Source: CAYYWP01 sp050176585
GTDB taxonomy: Bacteria; Desulfobacterota; Binatia; HRBIN30; CADEER01
NCBI GenBank assembly: GCA_050176585.1
Contig: JBFXHX010000019.1
Coordinates: 6,882-70,881 of the forward strand
Direction of reading: 5' to 3'
DNA: 64,000 nucleotides
The notes below the pieces were generated by a model. The model saw only the letters and a list, made by a program, of their open reading frames with translations. It ran no database searches and had not been told where the DNA came from. Position numbers and translations under genes: made by a program. Of the stretch, positions 54,206-62,333 are shown in pieces; positions within the stretch are counted from its first letter, which is position 1, and each line of letters starts with the position of its first letter.

Positions 54206-55273
54206 ATGACGACGCCGCAGGCGATCCTGGAAGACCTGAAGCAGATCAAGTATCCCGGTTATTCGCGCGACATCGTCTCCTTCGGCATCGTCCGCGATAT
54301 CGAGATCGCCAGCCAGTCGATCATCGTCACCCTGGCCTTGAGCGGGGGTAAGCAGGAGACGGCGGACCAAATCTCGCGCGCGGTGCACGACCGCGTGCGC
54401 GCGCTGACCGGCGTCAGCAGGATCGACGTCGTCATCCAGGAGCCCGAGCGCCCGCGGCCGGCGGCGCCGCCGCGCACACCGGCGATCCCGGGCGTGACCC
54501 ATGTAATCGCAGTCGCCAGCGGCAAGGGCGGCGTCGGCAAATCCACGGTGGCGGTGAATCTGGCGCTCGCCTGGCGCGCGCTCGGCTACCGCGTGGGCCT
54601 GCTCGATGCCGACGTCTACGGGCCGAGCGTGCCGCTCATGCTCGGCCTCTACGAGCACCCGCGCAGCACCGCCCAGGACCGCATCGAGCCGCTGGAACGC
54701 CACGGCCTGAAGGTGATCTCGCTGGGACTCTTCATCCAGGAGGGGCAGCCGGTGATCTGGCGCGGGCCGATGATCACCAAGCTGCTGACGCAGTTCCTGC
54801 GCGATGTGGATTGGGGAACCCTCGACATCCTGGTGCTCGACCTCCCGCCCGGCACCGGCGATGCCCAGCTCACCATCGTGCAACAAGCGCCACTGAGTGG
54901 CGGGGTGATCGTCACCACGCCGCAGGATGTCGCGCTGCTCGACGTGCAACGCGGCATCAGCATGTTCAACGAGGTGAACGCGCCGATTCTCGGGGTGATC
55001 GAGAACATGAGCTACCACGTGTGCAGCCACTGCGGTGAGCGGGCGGAGATCTTCGGCCACGGCGGCGGCCGCCGCATGGCGGAGGAGCTGCGCGTGCCTT
55101 TCCTGGGCGAGATTCCGCTGGTGCGCGCCATCCGGGAAGGCATGGACGCCGGAGAGCCCGCCGTCGTCGCGTCCCCCGACGGGCCGGAAGCGCAGGCATT
55201 TGTCGACATCGCGCGCTGCGCGATGGACCAGGTCAGCCAAGGCGTGCCGACGGTCCTGCCGATCGTGCGCTGA
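54206..55273 (+). CDS. apbC: Mrp/ApbC-type iron-sulfur cluster carrier ATPase
   Basis: A 355-residue P-loop protein of the Mrp/NBP35 family, which carries Fe-S clusters to apo-proteins. The N-terminal DUF59/MIP18-like domain (residues ~1-90) includes KQIKYPGYSRDIVSFGIV. The ATPase domain has the deviant Walker A VASGKGGVGKSTVAVNLA and the family segment DVYGPSVPLMLGL. The cluster-binding CxxC is in YHVCSHCGERAEIFGHGGG. Length and order are normal. Confidence 0.95.
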   Translation: MTTPQAILEDLKQIKYPGYSRDIVSFGIVRDIEIASQSIIVTLALSGGKQETADQISRAVHDRVRALTGVSRIDVVIQEPERPRPAAPPRTPAIPGVTHVIAVASGKGGVGKSTVAVNLALAWRALGYRVGLLDADVYGPSVPLMLGLYEHPRSTAQDRIEPLERHGLKVISLGLFIQEGQPVIWRGPMITKLLTQFLRDVDWGTLDILVLDLPPGTGDAQLTIVQQAPLSGGVIVTTPQDVALLDVQRGISMFNEVNAPILGVIENMSYHVCSHCGERAEIFGHGGGRRMAEELRVPFLGEIPLVRAIREGMDAGEPAVVASPDGPEAQAFVDIARCAMDQVSQGVPTVLPIVR

Positions 55274-55306
55274 TCGCGGCGCGGCGCGCCGGAGCGGACC
55301 TGTCGG

Positions 55307-57268
55307 CTACGGCACGCGAATGATGATCTGTGCGGGTGCGCCGAGATTGCCGCGCGCGTCCCGCACGCGCGCCGTCACCATCGTGTCGCCGGCTGGGAAG
55401 CTCAGCACCTGGGCGATGAAGCCGCAAAACTGCGCGGTAGCGGTCGGCGACTGGCAGCCGAACGTGCCGTCCCCGCGGAGCACGCAAGCGCTGACCTGGT
55501 CGCAACCGCGCGCGGCTTTGTTGCCCGTTCCGTCGATGAAGCGGCAGCCGAGATCGTTCAGGCGGTCGACGATTACCGGGTCGTCGGCGAAGCTCGGCGG
55601 GTTGATCGCCGGCACCCCGCCGAGCACCGGCGGCATGTCGTCACAGACTTCGGTGCTGCCGTTGCCGAGCGGCCGCGTCACCTGAATCTGTAGATCGGGC
55701 GCGCCGTCGCTCTGTGTAATCGTGCCCACCGGCGCCCGCGACGTGCCGGGCCTGGCCTCGACGACGAGCGAGAAAGCGAAACCAAACGGCGGCTCGTAGA
55801 TCGGCACGCCGTTCATCGAGCCCCTGGACTCGAGCAGCATGTCGTCGGCGCGCGCGATGCCGAAGAAGGAAATCTGCGGTCCGCGATCATCCCCGGTCGG
55901 CGTCGCTGAAGGGGTAACGGTCGGGGTCCGGCTGGCGGTGGGCGGCGGCGCGAGCGTCTGCGTGCGGGTCGCGCTGCGAGTGCGGCTCGCGGTGCGCGTG
56001 GGCGTGCCTGTCGCAGCCGGCGTGCTCGATCCGGTCGGCGCGGGCGTGCGGCTGGCCGTCGAGGTGCGCGTCGCGGTGGCGGGTGTGACATCGCGCACGG
56101 TGCGGGTGGGCGTGCCGGTAGGGGTGGGCGTGCCGCTGCGGGTCGGGGTGCTGGTCCGCGATCCCGTCCGGGTCGGCGACCCGGTGCGGGTTGGCGATCC
56201 CGTGCGGGTGGCGGTGCCGGTCGCGGAGCCGGTGCGCGTGGGCGAACCCGTGCGCGTTGCGGTGCCGGTGACTGAGCCCGTCGGCGTGGGTGAAACGGTC
56301 GGCGTGGAGGGTGGCGTGAACGTGGCTGTCCCGGTGCGCGTCGGAGTCCCGGTGACCGATGGCGCTCGGGTGCGCGTGATGGTCGGCGTCTCGGTAATGG
56401 TGCGGGTCGGGGTAGCCGTCCCGGTCGGCGGCGGTGTGCTGGTCGCCGTGCGCGTGGCCGTAAGCGGGACCGGCGTGAACGTCGGTGGGACGGGACCGCT
56501 CGCCACGCGCACGACCATCTGCTGCATGGGTCCGACCAGGCCAGACTGATCGCGCACCTGCACCGTTACTCGCGTGTCGCCCGGCGGAAAGGCCATCGAG
56601 CCGGTGACCGCCACGCAGAACTGCGCCCGGCTGGAGGGATGGACGAAGTTCAGCTGGCCAAAGGCGTCCTGGGTGCAGACGCCGGTGCGGCGGGTCGCCA
56701 CTTCGAATCGACAAGCGAGGTCGTTGATAGCATCGGCGACGCGTTGCACCAGGGCGAAGTCGAGCGGGTCGACGGCGGGCACGCCGAACTCGTCGCACAC
56801 TGCGCGGCTGCCGTCGCCGAGCGGGCGCTCGACAAGGATCTGGAAGTCGGGGCGGCGTGCCGGGTCTCCGGGCACGCTATCCAGCGTGGTGGTGCCGATC
56901 GGCGCGCCGCTCGCCGGCGTCGTCACCTCGGCGACCAGCAGGAAACCGAAGCCGGAGTTGCGGGAATACACCGGCGCGCCATCCGGGAGGGTGCCGAGAG
57001 ATGAAGCGGGCTTGCCGTCGGGGCTGGCCAGCCCGATGTAGGTGACGCGGGGGCCGGCGGCGATGGCGGTGAGATCGGCGGCGGAGCGCGCGCCGTCCCG
57101 GTTCACGTCCGCCGTGGCGCAAGCCAGCGGGGCCCCGGAGAACACTCCGGCGAGCACCGAAGCGCGGTCGGCCTCGTTCACCACCCCGTCGCAGTTGGCA
57201 TCGCGGAACGACTGCGCCGCCGCCGGCGCGGACAGAGCGAGCAAGGCGAGCAGAACTCGGCGGAGCAT
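55307..57268 (-). CDS. Secreted protein with two copies of a novel domain joined by a Thr/Pro/Arg/Gly stalk
   Basis: A 653-residue exported protein. Signal peptide 1-19 (APAAAQ); a degenerate EF-hand pair 21-70 (DANCDGVVNEAD and DVNRDGARSAADL). Residues 72-255 and 463-652 are two copies of a ~185-residue domain that I cannot assign: each has an initial YIGLA/FFGIA strand, a GxPVY/GVPIY turn, GFGFLLVAE/GFAFSLVVEA, then DxQIxVxRPLGxGSxxVCD, GVPAxxPxxF, INDLACRFE/LNDLGCRF, AQFC, and FPxGDTxVTxxVRD near the end. A 200-residue stalk (261-459) of TRTGSPTRT-like units joins them. A third copy is in the neighbouring gene. Likely a surface-exposed structural or binding protein. Start is ATG 57268. Confidence 0.75.
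   Translation of the reverse strand: MLRRVLLALLALSAPAAAQSFRDANCDGVVNEADRASVLAGVFSGAPLACATADVNRDGARSAADLTAIAAGPRVTYIGLASPDGKPASSLGTLPDGAPVYSRNSGFGFLLVAEVTTPASGAPIGTTTLDSVPGDPARRPDFQILVERPLGDGSRAVCDEFGVPAVDPLDFALVQRVADAINDLACRFEVATRRTGVCTQDAFGQLNFVHPSSRAQFCVAVTGSMAFPPGDTRVTVQVRDQSGLVGPMQQMVVRVASGPVPPTFTPVPLTATRTATSTPPPTGTATPTRTITETPTITRTRAPSVTGTPTRTGTATFTPPSTPTVSPTPTGSVTGTATRTGSPTRTGSATGTATRTGSPTRTGSPTRTGSRTSTPTRSGTPTPTGTPTRTVRDVTPATATRTSTASRTPAPTGSSTPAATGTPTRTASRTRSATRTQTLAPPPTASRTPTVTPSATPTGDDRGPQISFFGIARADDMLLESRGSMNGVPIYEPPFGFAFSLVVEARPGTSRAPVGTITQSDGAPDLQIQVTRPLGNGSTEVCDDMPPVLGGVPAINPPSFADDPVIVDRLNDLGCRFIDGTGNKAARGCDQVSACVLRGDGTFGCQSPTATAQFCGFIAQVLSFPAGDTMVTARVRDARGNLGAPAQIIIRVP
55892..56488. 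repeat. Low-complexity coding stretch: Thr/Pro/Arg/Gly stalk
   Basis: About 600 bases encode residues 261-459, composed almost entirely of Thr, Pro, Arg, Gly, Ser and Ala in short imperfect units such as PTRTGSPTRTGS and TATRTGSPT. At DNA level it consists of repeated GCGGTG/CGGGTC-type hexamers. It works as a spacer between two folded domains. Confidence 0.8.
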
Positions 57269-57340
57269 CACTACGGTCGGCGCAGCAAGGAGGATGCACC
57301 GCCTGGAGCGATTATGCACGCGCGTTCACGCCGCGCGCGC

Positions 57341-57775
57341 TCACTCCCCGAGATCGGGATCGACGGTGATGTCGATCTCGTCGGTTCCGCGCGCCCCGTC
57401 CGGAGCGGTGACGGTGACCACTGCCACGAAATCACCCGCTTTCGCGTACGTGTGGCTCGGCTTCGGTTCGTTGCCGCCGCTGGTGCCGTCGCCGAAATCC
57501 CAGCTGAAGGCCACCGGTTCACTGCTGCAGTCGGTCTCGGTGGAAAAATTGACGGTCAGGGGCGGCGCGCCGAAGTCGGGCTCCGCATCGACGATCACGA
57601 AACAGTCGGCTTCGAGCTCGTCTGCGGCCTGTGGCTCGGCTTCGCCGGTGGCCGCCGCCGTCGCGGGCGGCGCGCTCGTCGGCGTCGGTGGTGGCGGCTC
57701 CCCATTCCGGCACCCGCGGCAGCCCGCCAATACGGCGGCGAGCACTGCGATCGCCGCGAGCGGGCGAGGCGTCAT
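57341..57775 (-). CDS. Lipoprotein with a PKD-like domain
   Basis: A 144-residue protein. A lipobox is present (LAAVLAGCRGC; Cys at ~19). After a Pro/Thr/Ala linker, residues ~60-140 form a PKD domain: PDFGAPPLTVNFS, the diagnostic VAFSWDFGDGTSG, and HTYAKAGDFVAVVTVTAPDG. PKD domains are surface beta-sandwich modules in adhesion or polymer binding. The start overlaps the stop of the upstream gene by 4 bases (ATGA), linking it to the novel-domain protein. Confidence 0.85.
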   Translation of the reverse strand: MTPRPLAAIAVLAAVLAGCRGCRNGEPPPPTPTSAPPATAAATGEAEPQAADELEADCFVIVDAEPDFGAPPLTVNFSTETDCSSEPVAFSWDFGDGTSGGNEPKPSHTYAKAGDFVAVVTVTAPDGARGTDEIDITVDPDLGE

Positions 57776-58659
57776 GGGCGGCGGCGCGACGGCGTGGCGG
57801 TCGGCTCGGGCTTCGGCTGCGGCGGCTTGGTGGGATTGGGCTGATTGCGCAGCACGATCTTCTCTACCGGACCGGGATAACCCTCGGTGTCGCGCAGGCG
57901 CACGCTTACCACCGTGTCGCCCTCCTGGAAATGCCAAGAGCGCGCCACGACCATGCAAAACTGCACCACGCTGTCCTTGTTGAGGAATGCGAAGTCGCCG
58001 AACCGGTTCACCGTGCAAGACGCTTCGGACTCGATGAAGGTCTCGAAGCGGCACGCCAGGTCGTTCAGCGCCGCGCTGATCTGCGGCGTCTCGGCGAAAT
58101 TGGCGGGCTTGACCGCGGGAATGCCGCCGACCTTGGGACGGCGCGCGTCGCACACCTCGACGCTGCCGTCGCCGAGCGCGCGGTCGACCTGGATCTCGAG
58201 ATCGGGCCGCGCCTTCGGATCGTTCGGATCGTAATTGAAGATGCTCCGCCCGGGTTCGATGTTGCTGATGCCCGGTTTCGCTTCCACGACGATCATGAAG
58301 CCGGAGCCGACCGGATGCTGGAAGACGGGCACGCCCTGTTTGTTCTTGCCGGACGGATCGACTTTGTGGCCATCCGCGCGGGTGATGCCGAGGTACGTGA
58401 TCACCGGGCCAACCGCCTTCCCCGCCTTAAGCCCCTTCTCGATCGCCGCCCTGTCCGCGATCGGGCGCACTGGCACCGCTCCCGGCGTGCCGGTTCCGGG
58501 CGCGGCGGTGGGGGTGGTCGCTCCGACCACGCGCACGCTGGGCGGCGGCGCAGCGGAGATCGGGGTGGGCAGCGCCGCGGGTGCGCTCACTGGCGTCTCG
58601 GCCGCAGATGCCACGGCAACCCACAACACGGCACCCACGACCGCAACGACTTGGCGCAT
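57772..58659 (-). CDS. Secreted protein with the third copy of the novel domain
   Basis: A 295-residue exported protein. Signal peptide 1-20 (VASAAE); a Pro/Ala/Thr-rich linker 21-65; the novel domain spans residues 83-272, with YLGITRADG, GVPVFQHPVGSGFMIVVEAK, RPDLEIQVDRALGDGSVEVC, GIPAVKPANFAE, ALNDLACRFE, VVQFCMVV and FQEGDTVVSVRLRD, aligned motif by motif with both copies in the next gene. A Pro/Arg-rich tail ends it. The ATG at 58659 has the RBS GGAGG. It has no EF-hand pair. Confidence 0.75.
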   Translation of the reverse strand: MRQVVAVVGAVLWVAVASAAETPVSAPAALPTPISAAPPPSVRVVGATTPTAAPGTGTPGAVPVRPIADRAAIEKGLKAGKAVGPVITYLGITRADGHKVDPSGKNKQGVPVFQHPVGSGFMIVVEAKPGISNIEPGRSIFNYDPNDPKARPDLEIQVDRALGDGSVEVCDARRPKVGGIPAVKPANFAETPQISAALNDLACRFETFIESEASCTVNRFGDFAFLNKDSVVQFCMVVARSWHFQEGDTVVSVRLRDTEGYPGPVEKIVLRNQPNPTKPPQPKPEPTATPSRRRP

Positions 58660-58775
58660 AGAACCTCCGGCAGCTGTCGACGCGCTCGCGAGCGCGAGCA
58701 ATCTAGCGTTTGTACTCGCGGCCATTCGGGGCGTCAAGGTTGCCGCGCGACCATGTGTGGAGTATCGAGAACTGA

Positions 58776-59270
58776 ATGAGACACACGCTTGTGCCGCTGG
58801 CGTGCGGGCTATTCGCCCTCGCGCTGAGCGGCTGTTCCACGCGCGCGGGCTCCGAGGGGCGCAAACCCGACGCTGGGGCGCGGCCGGCGAGCATACCGGG
58901 CATGTCGATTCCGCTCGACGTGCGCGAGTTCGAGGTCGTCACCGCCGACGGCGGTCATCGCGGTGTGTTCTTGAAGCTCTCGCGCTTGCCGACCGCGGTC
59001 ACGCACCGCAGCGAAAGCAGTCCCGCGCGCATCGTGCTCAGCATTGCCGGTCCCACCGGCACCGAAGCGCCCGCGGTCTCCTTCCCTGCCGGCGACAGCT
59101 TGGTGACGCAGATGGAGCTGACGCGGCAGGCCGATGCGCTGCAGGTCGTGCTCGACCTGGCGGCCGACGAGCCGCCCGACTACGAGGTGCTGCCGATGGC
59201 GGACTGGCTCCTCGTCCGCATCAAGCCGCCGGCCGGCACCAAGCGGCCGTGGGCGCACCGCGGCAGCTGA
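58776..59270 (+). CDS. Lipoprotein with AMIN-like domain
   Basis: A 164-residue lipoprotein with the lipobox LALSGC (Cys20). The remainder (residues ~50-160) is a single beta-rich domain with LDVREFEVVTADGGHRGVFL and ARIVLSIAGPTGTEAP, recalling AMIN domains, which localise envelope proteins to peptidoglycan or secretins. The match is by pattern only. First gene of a pair with the HEAT protein; divergent from the gene at 58659. Confidence 0.6.
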   Translation: MRHTLVPLACGLFALALSGCSTRAGSEGRKPDAGARPASIPGMSIPLDVREFEVVTADGGHRGVFLKLSRLPTAVTHRSESSPARIVLSIAGPTGTEAPAVSFPAGDSLVTQMELTRQADALQVVLDLAADEPPDYEVLPMADWLLVRIKPPAGTKRPWAHRGS

Positions 59271-59289
59271 ACGCTCCGAAACGGACGAC

Positions 59290-59973
59290 ATGCACATGAT
59301 GAAGTTGCGCCAGCGCTTGTTCGTGCTCGGGATCGCGGTTGCGCTCAGCAGCGCCGCACCGGTGGCCGCCCAACTCGATACAGGGGCCATGCGCGACCGC
59401 GCCAAAAAATCGGACAAGGGCGCCTCAATCGACGATTGGTCGCGCGATCTCGGCAGCGAAGATCCAATGGTACGCCTGAAGGGCGTAAAGATGCTGAGCG
59501 AGTCGACCGACCCGGCGGCCGTGCCGTTTCTGGTCCAGGCGCTCGGCGACTCCGACATGCGCGTGCGCGCCAAGGCGATCGATGCCTGCGGCACCGTGCG
59601 CGCCACCGAAGCCACGCCCGTCCTGGCCCAGCAGCTCTTCCTGCGCGGCAGCGAGCCGGAGGTGAAGCGGCGCATCCTCGCCGCGCTCGGCAAGATCGGC
59701 GACCCCCGCGCCACCAAGCCCATCATCGACTTCCTCGGCCGCGACCTCGACCATGCGACGCGCGGGACGGCGATCTACGCGCTCGGCGACATCGCGGACC
59801 CGGAAGCACTGGAGTTCCTCGCCGTGCTCGAGCGCACCGAGCCGCACCCGACGCTCAAGCGTCTGGCGCGCGAAGCGCGATCCAAGGTACAGTATCAGCA
59901 GTCGGTCAAGCAGACCGAAGCCAAGGAACCCCTGAACAGCTTCCTGAGCGACGAGAACAAACCGCTGAAGTAG
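59290..59973 (+). CDS. Exported HEAT-repeat protein
   Basis: A 227-residue protein with a signal peptide (residues 1-28, ending APVAAQ). Residues ~45-210 hold about five HEAT-like helical repeats: SEDPMVRLKGVKMLSES, DPAAVPFLVQALGDSDMRVR, AKAIDACGTVRATEATPVLA, EVKRRILAALGKIGDPRATK and ATRGTAIYALGDIADPEALE. Such scaffolds bind other proteins, probably in the periplasm. It follows the AMIN-like lipoprotein with a 19-base gap. Start could also be ATG 59296. Confidence 0.8.
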   Translation: MHMMKLRQRLFVLGIAVALSSAAPVAAQLDTGAMRDRAKKSDKGASIDDWSRDLGSEDPMVRLKGVKMLSESTDPAAVPFLVQALGDSDMRVRAKAIDACGTVRATEATPVLAQQLFLRGSEPEVKRRILAALGKIGDPRATKPIIDFLGRDLDHATRGTAIYALGDIADPEALEFLAVLERTEPHPTLKRLAREARSKVQYQQSVKQTEAKEPLNSFLSDENKPLK

Positions 59974-59997
59974 CGACGCGCAGCGTGCCACCCGCAC

Positions 59998-60081
59998 GGC
60001 CTCGTGGTGGAATTGGCAGACACGACAGACTCAAAATCTGTTGTCCGCAAGGGCGTGGGAGTTCGACTCTCCCCGAGGCCA
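59998..60081 (+). tRNA. tRNA-Leu (CAA)
   Basis: An 84-base tRNA. The acceptor stem is GGCCTCG (59998-60004) with CGAGGCC (60074-60080) and discriminator A. The anticodon stem-loop ACAGA-CTCAAAA-TCTGT gives anticodon CAA (Leu, codon UUG). A long variable arm (TGTCCGCAAGGGCG) and the T-loop GTTCGACTC confirm a class II leucine tRNA. CCA is not encoded. It lies 24 bases after the HEAT gene and marks the border to a low-density accessory region. Confidence 0.95.
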
Positions 60082-60696
60082 TTCAAAGAAGTCAGCGAGT
60101 TAGCGCACTACTAGCCGGCTGAAAAGGCTCACAGTCGCGACGCCTGCGGAATCTCGGACACTCAGCGGACACACTCGGGCGGATGGAGTGCCGGCTCGGG
60201 CCGTGCCGGAAACTCTCCACACGCGGCGTATTTCCGGCCTGCGACGCTGCGACATGCGACCGCGCGCGCGCTCGGACGCGCCAGACTGCGCGCCGCCGCG
60301 CAGCGAACCACGCTAGCCTGTCGCAGAGTTGCACTGTCGCCGTGTCGCAGAGGCGATTTGGAACCATGTCGCGCCAAAACTTGGGGCCATTCCGACTTGC
60401 CGGCTGCTAGAGCTGGTCTAGCCAGGGGCCGAATGCCGCCAACGAATACTCTCGGTCTCGAAATGCCGCCAGTTGGGCCGCGTTGGCGTCAACGGTGGCG
60501 CCGGTCCCCGCGACGAAGGCGCCGAAGTCGGCTTCCATCATAGGAGACCCATCGGCTGACAGCAGGATTTCGCAAGCGCCGAGCACGCTGGGTGCGGCAC
60601 CCCTATGTATTGCGGTGCAATGCCGCACGTTTACTTGCTCTGCGCTTGTACGCCGACAAGCCGTTGTGGGCGCCGTGACGGCGCGGGGGTGGGGGG
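60082..60696. other. Gap of 615 bases downstream of tRNA-Leu
   Basis: No confident gene. Open frames on both strands are long because of base composition but have no recognisable family features. On the minus strand the end of one frame (60407 to about 60560), read as MEADFGAFVAGTGATVDANA followed by LAAFRDREYSLAAFGPWLDQ, resembles a real protein and could be a broken C-terminal fragment. Several GTCGCAG-type short repeats occur near 60320-60350. No integrase gene or duplicated tRNA 3' end was found. Confidence 0.4.
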
Positions 60697-61086
60697 ATGG
60701 CGAGAAACCCTGACGAACAACCCCATGCACCGCGGCGGCGGCGCCGAACGCATGCACTCCGAACGGGACGCGGCTGGCTGCGCAACGGGAACCCGGCCGG
60801 CGACCCGTCGAGTGCGCCGCGTTCTGGCGCCCGCACTCGGGGCGGGACGCCGTGCCAGGCACCGTGCGTGCGCGGTCGGCCGCGCTGTCGTATGCACGGC
60901 GGCGCGCTGGGCAGCGGCGCGCCGCGGGGTAACCGGAACGCGCAGACGCACGGCGAGCGCACCGCCGCCCGCACAGTGCAGCGCCAAGCGGCGCGAGCGC
61001 TGCTTGCCTGGGTGCGCCGCGAGCGGCCGCTCCCGCCCGGCGCGGATGCCGACGCGCTGCGCGCGGTGGCATGGCGCCGGCGATGA
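60697..61086 (+). CDS. HGG-motif protein of unknown function
   Basis: A 129-residue basic protein. Its middle matches a widespread small family: GARTRGGTPCQAPCVRGRPR, CRMHGGALGSGAPRGNRNAQ and THGERTAART. The family (CxAxxxRGxxRCxMHGGxxxGAPxGNxNAxKHG) is common in phage- or mobile-element-linked regions and is sometimes misannotated as a glucan biosynthesis protein; its role is unknown. A very purine-rich leader (GGGGTGGGGGG) precedes the ATG. Position fits an accessory region. Confidence 0.7.
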   Translation: MARNPDEQPHAPRRRRRTHALRTGRGWLRNGNPAGDPSSAPRSGARTRGGTPCQAPCVRGRPRCRMHGGALGSGAPRGNRNAQTHGERTAARTVQRQAARALLAWVRRERPLPPGADADALRAVAWRRR

Positions 61087-61211
61087 CCGCCCGTCCTCTA
61101 TGAGGTCGACGACACCGCGCGCGTTGTGCGCATCATGCGCGTTCCCCATCGGCGCGAGGCGTACCGGTGAGATGCATCGGCGAAGCGACTGACGATCGAG
61201 GCGTAGTTGCG

Positions 61212-61619
61212 CTAACCCGTTCCTCGCGAGCGTTCTCTAATGCGTTGCTCCAGACGGTCGATCTCGTCCATGGCGGCTTGCGAGCCATCGTACGAATCGC
61301 CGGCATGGAAGGATAAGTGTGTCCACGCACCTCGGTCGACCAGCACCAGAACGGTGAACTTTCCTTCCGGGTCTGAGTACGTCCATTCGTAGGCGTAAGC
61401 GACACCGCCGACGTTGTGCGCTTTAGTAGGGCCTTCGAAAAGCCGCACATCGAACTTCTGCTGCTGCGCGTACCGCTCGAACGTTCCCGTAGCGAGTTCA
61501 CGCGCCTCGTCAGTCGTGGGCAGCCGGGTAACGTCGAACAAGAGAAACCCGCCGCCGGCGACGATCGCTAACAGCAGCACCCACATCCTTTTTCGGGTCG
61601 GGAGCATCGTTGTGCTCAC
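61212..61619 (-). CDS. Candidate immunity protein, copy 1 (135 aa, membrane-anchored)
   Basis: A 135-residue protein beginning with GTG at 61619, whose GTGA overlaps the stop of the toxin-tail remnant. One membrane helix (MWVLLLAIVAGGGFLLFDV) near the N-terminus is followed by an outside domain with ELATGTFERYAQQQKFDVRL, EGPTKAHNVGGVAYAYEWTY and LVLVDRGAWTHLSF. It is about two-thirds identical, with no gaps, to the gene at 63230-63637. Tight coupling to a toxin tail at both loci suggests an immunity protein; the family is not known to me. Confidence 0.7.
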   Translation of the reverse strand: MSTTMLPTRKRMWVLLLAIVAGGGFLLFDVTRLPTTDEARELATGTFERYAQQQKFDVRLFEGPTKAHNVGGVAYAYEWTYSDPEGKFTVLVLVDRGAWTHLSFHAGDSYDGSQAAMDEIDRLEQRIRERSRGTG

Positions 61620-61719
61620 GGCGGGATCGGGACAGTCCCGCGGAAACGAATCTCAAAGGGAACGCCTGGGCCGTGGACGATGTAGCGGGAACCAGCGTCT
61701 CAAAGTTGCCGCCGAGTGC
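61616..61719 (-). pseudogene. Remnant of a toxin C-terminal tail, copy 1
   Basis: About 34 codons remain, upstream of the immunity-like gene. One frame reads GGNFETLV and, after loss of one base, another reads SRYIVHGPGVPFEIRFRGT and VPIPP before TGA at 61616. The matching parts at 63634-63720 are RNFETLVSRYVVHG and KFDIYYRGTVPISP. The remnant lacks the rest of the module, so no toxin is made here. Confidence 0.65.
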
Positions 61720-61880
61720 CAACCCCGAAGATCACGAGGTGCCTCAGCTACGCCTTTCCCAATCTCGGTTTCTGGGAGTGCCCCGCCTGCGGCGAGCGCG
61801 TGTACGACCGGACCGCCATGCGCCAGATCGAAGCCCACTCGCCCGCCTACCAGAAGACGCGCCGCGCCTCAGCTCGTTGA
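61716..61880 (+). pseudogene. YgiT/MqsA-type zinc-finger remnant
   Basis: A 54-codon frame from a GTG at 61716. It reads TPKITRCLSYAFPNLGFWEC then PACGERVYDRTAMRQIEAHS and PAYQK. The second half is the C-terminal zinc-ribbon segment of YgiT-type (MqsA-like) antitoxins, normally preceded by a CPxCG pair and a linker that are missing. It looks like an antitoxin gene with an internal deletion, lying antisense to the toxin-tail remnant. It may still be translated as a short protein. Confidence 0.5.
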
Positions 61881-61895
61881 AAGGTCGCCCGTCGC

Positions 61896-62333
61896 TTAGC
61901 GACCGTCATCGAGCTTGCGCTGGTCTGCCTCCGCTACGACCTCCGTGTCGATGTCGGCATCAAGCGATGCGTCCCTTCTCACGTCATCTTTCGTATCGGC
62001 TTCCCCGTCCTGCCCAACCGAGAACAGCAAGTAGTCCTCCTCGCCGACACGCTTGTAGCGAAGGAACTTCCCCCAGGGATCGGTAACCTCGCCGAGTCCA
62101 GCCTGATTGAGATCCTGCGGGAGTTCACCGTGGTCCCGACGGTAGACCTCAAGCTCATGCGCGACACGGGACATGCGTCGTCGAGCTTCGCGCTCAACGA
62201 GCGTGTTGGCGCCGCCCTGGGATACGAGTCTCGGAGCACTTACCACGAGCCAAACGGCATAGATCGCCAGCGCCCCTACGACCGTCGCCACGAGCATATA
62301 GCCACGCTGTCTTGTCGCCATACGACCCCTCAT
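61896..62333 (-). CDS. GspG-like, membrane-anchored protein coupled to a metallopeptidase module
   Basis: A ~145-residue protein. Its N-terminus is a basic stretch and a membrane helix (GYMLVATVVGALAIYAVWLV) without the GFTLIE prepilin site. The C-terminal half copies the type II secretion GspG pattern: HGELPQDLNQAGLGEVTDPW, GKFLRYKRVGEEDYLLFSVG and QDGEADTKDDV. It begins in ATGA overlap with the toxin-like frame at 62330, the arrangement of a toxin/immunity pair. A role in immunity is inferred from position only. Met5 (62321) is an alternative start. Confidence 0.65.
   Translation of the reverse strand: MRGRMATRQRGYMLVATVVGALAIYAVWLVVSAPRLVSQGGANTLVEREARRRMSRVAHELEVYRRDHGELPQDLNQAGLGEVTDPWGKFLRYKRVGEEDYLLFSVGQDGEADTKDDVRRDASLDADIDTEVVAEADQRKLDDGR

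Noticed and set aside
55892..56488. Repeat-rich stretch resembling a CRISPR or minisatellite
   Set aside because: It encodes an in-frame Thr/Pro/Arg/Gly stalk and lacks spacer-repeat regularity.
60407..61072. Minus-strand open frame of 221 codons downstream of tRNA-Leu
   Set aside because: Most of it is antisense to the HGG-motif gene and Arg/Ala-rich. Only its last ~50 codons look protein-like, so I describe it only as a possible fragment within the gap entry.
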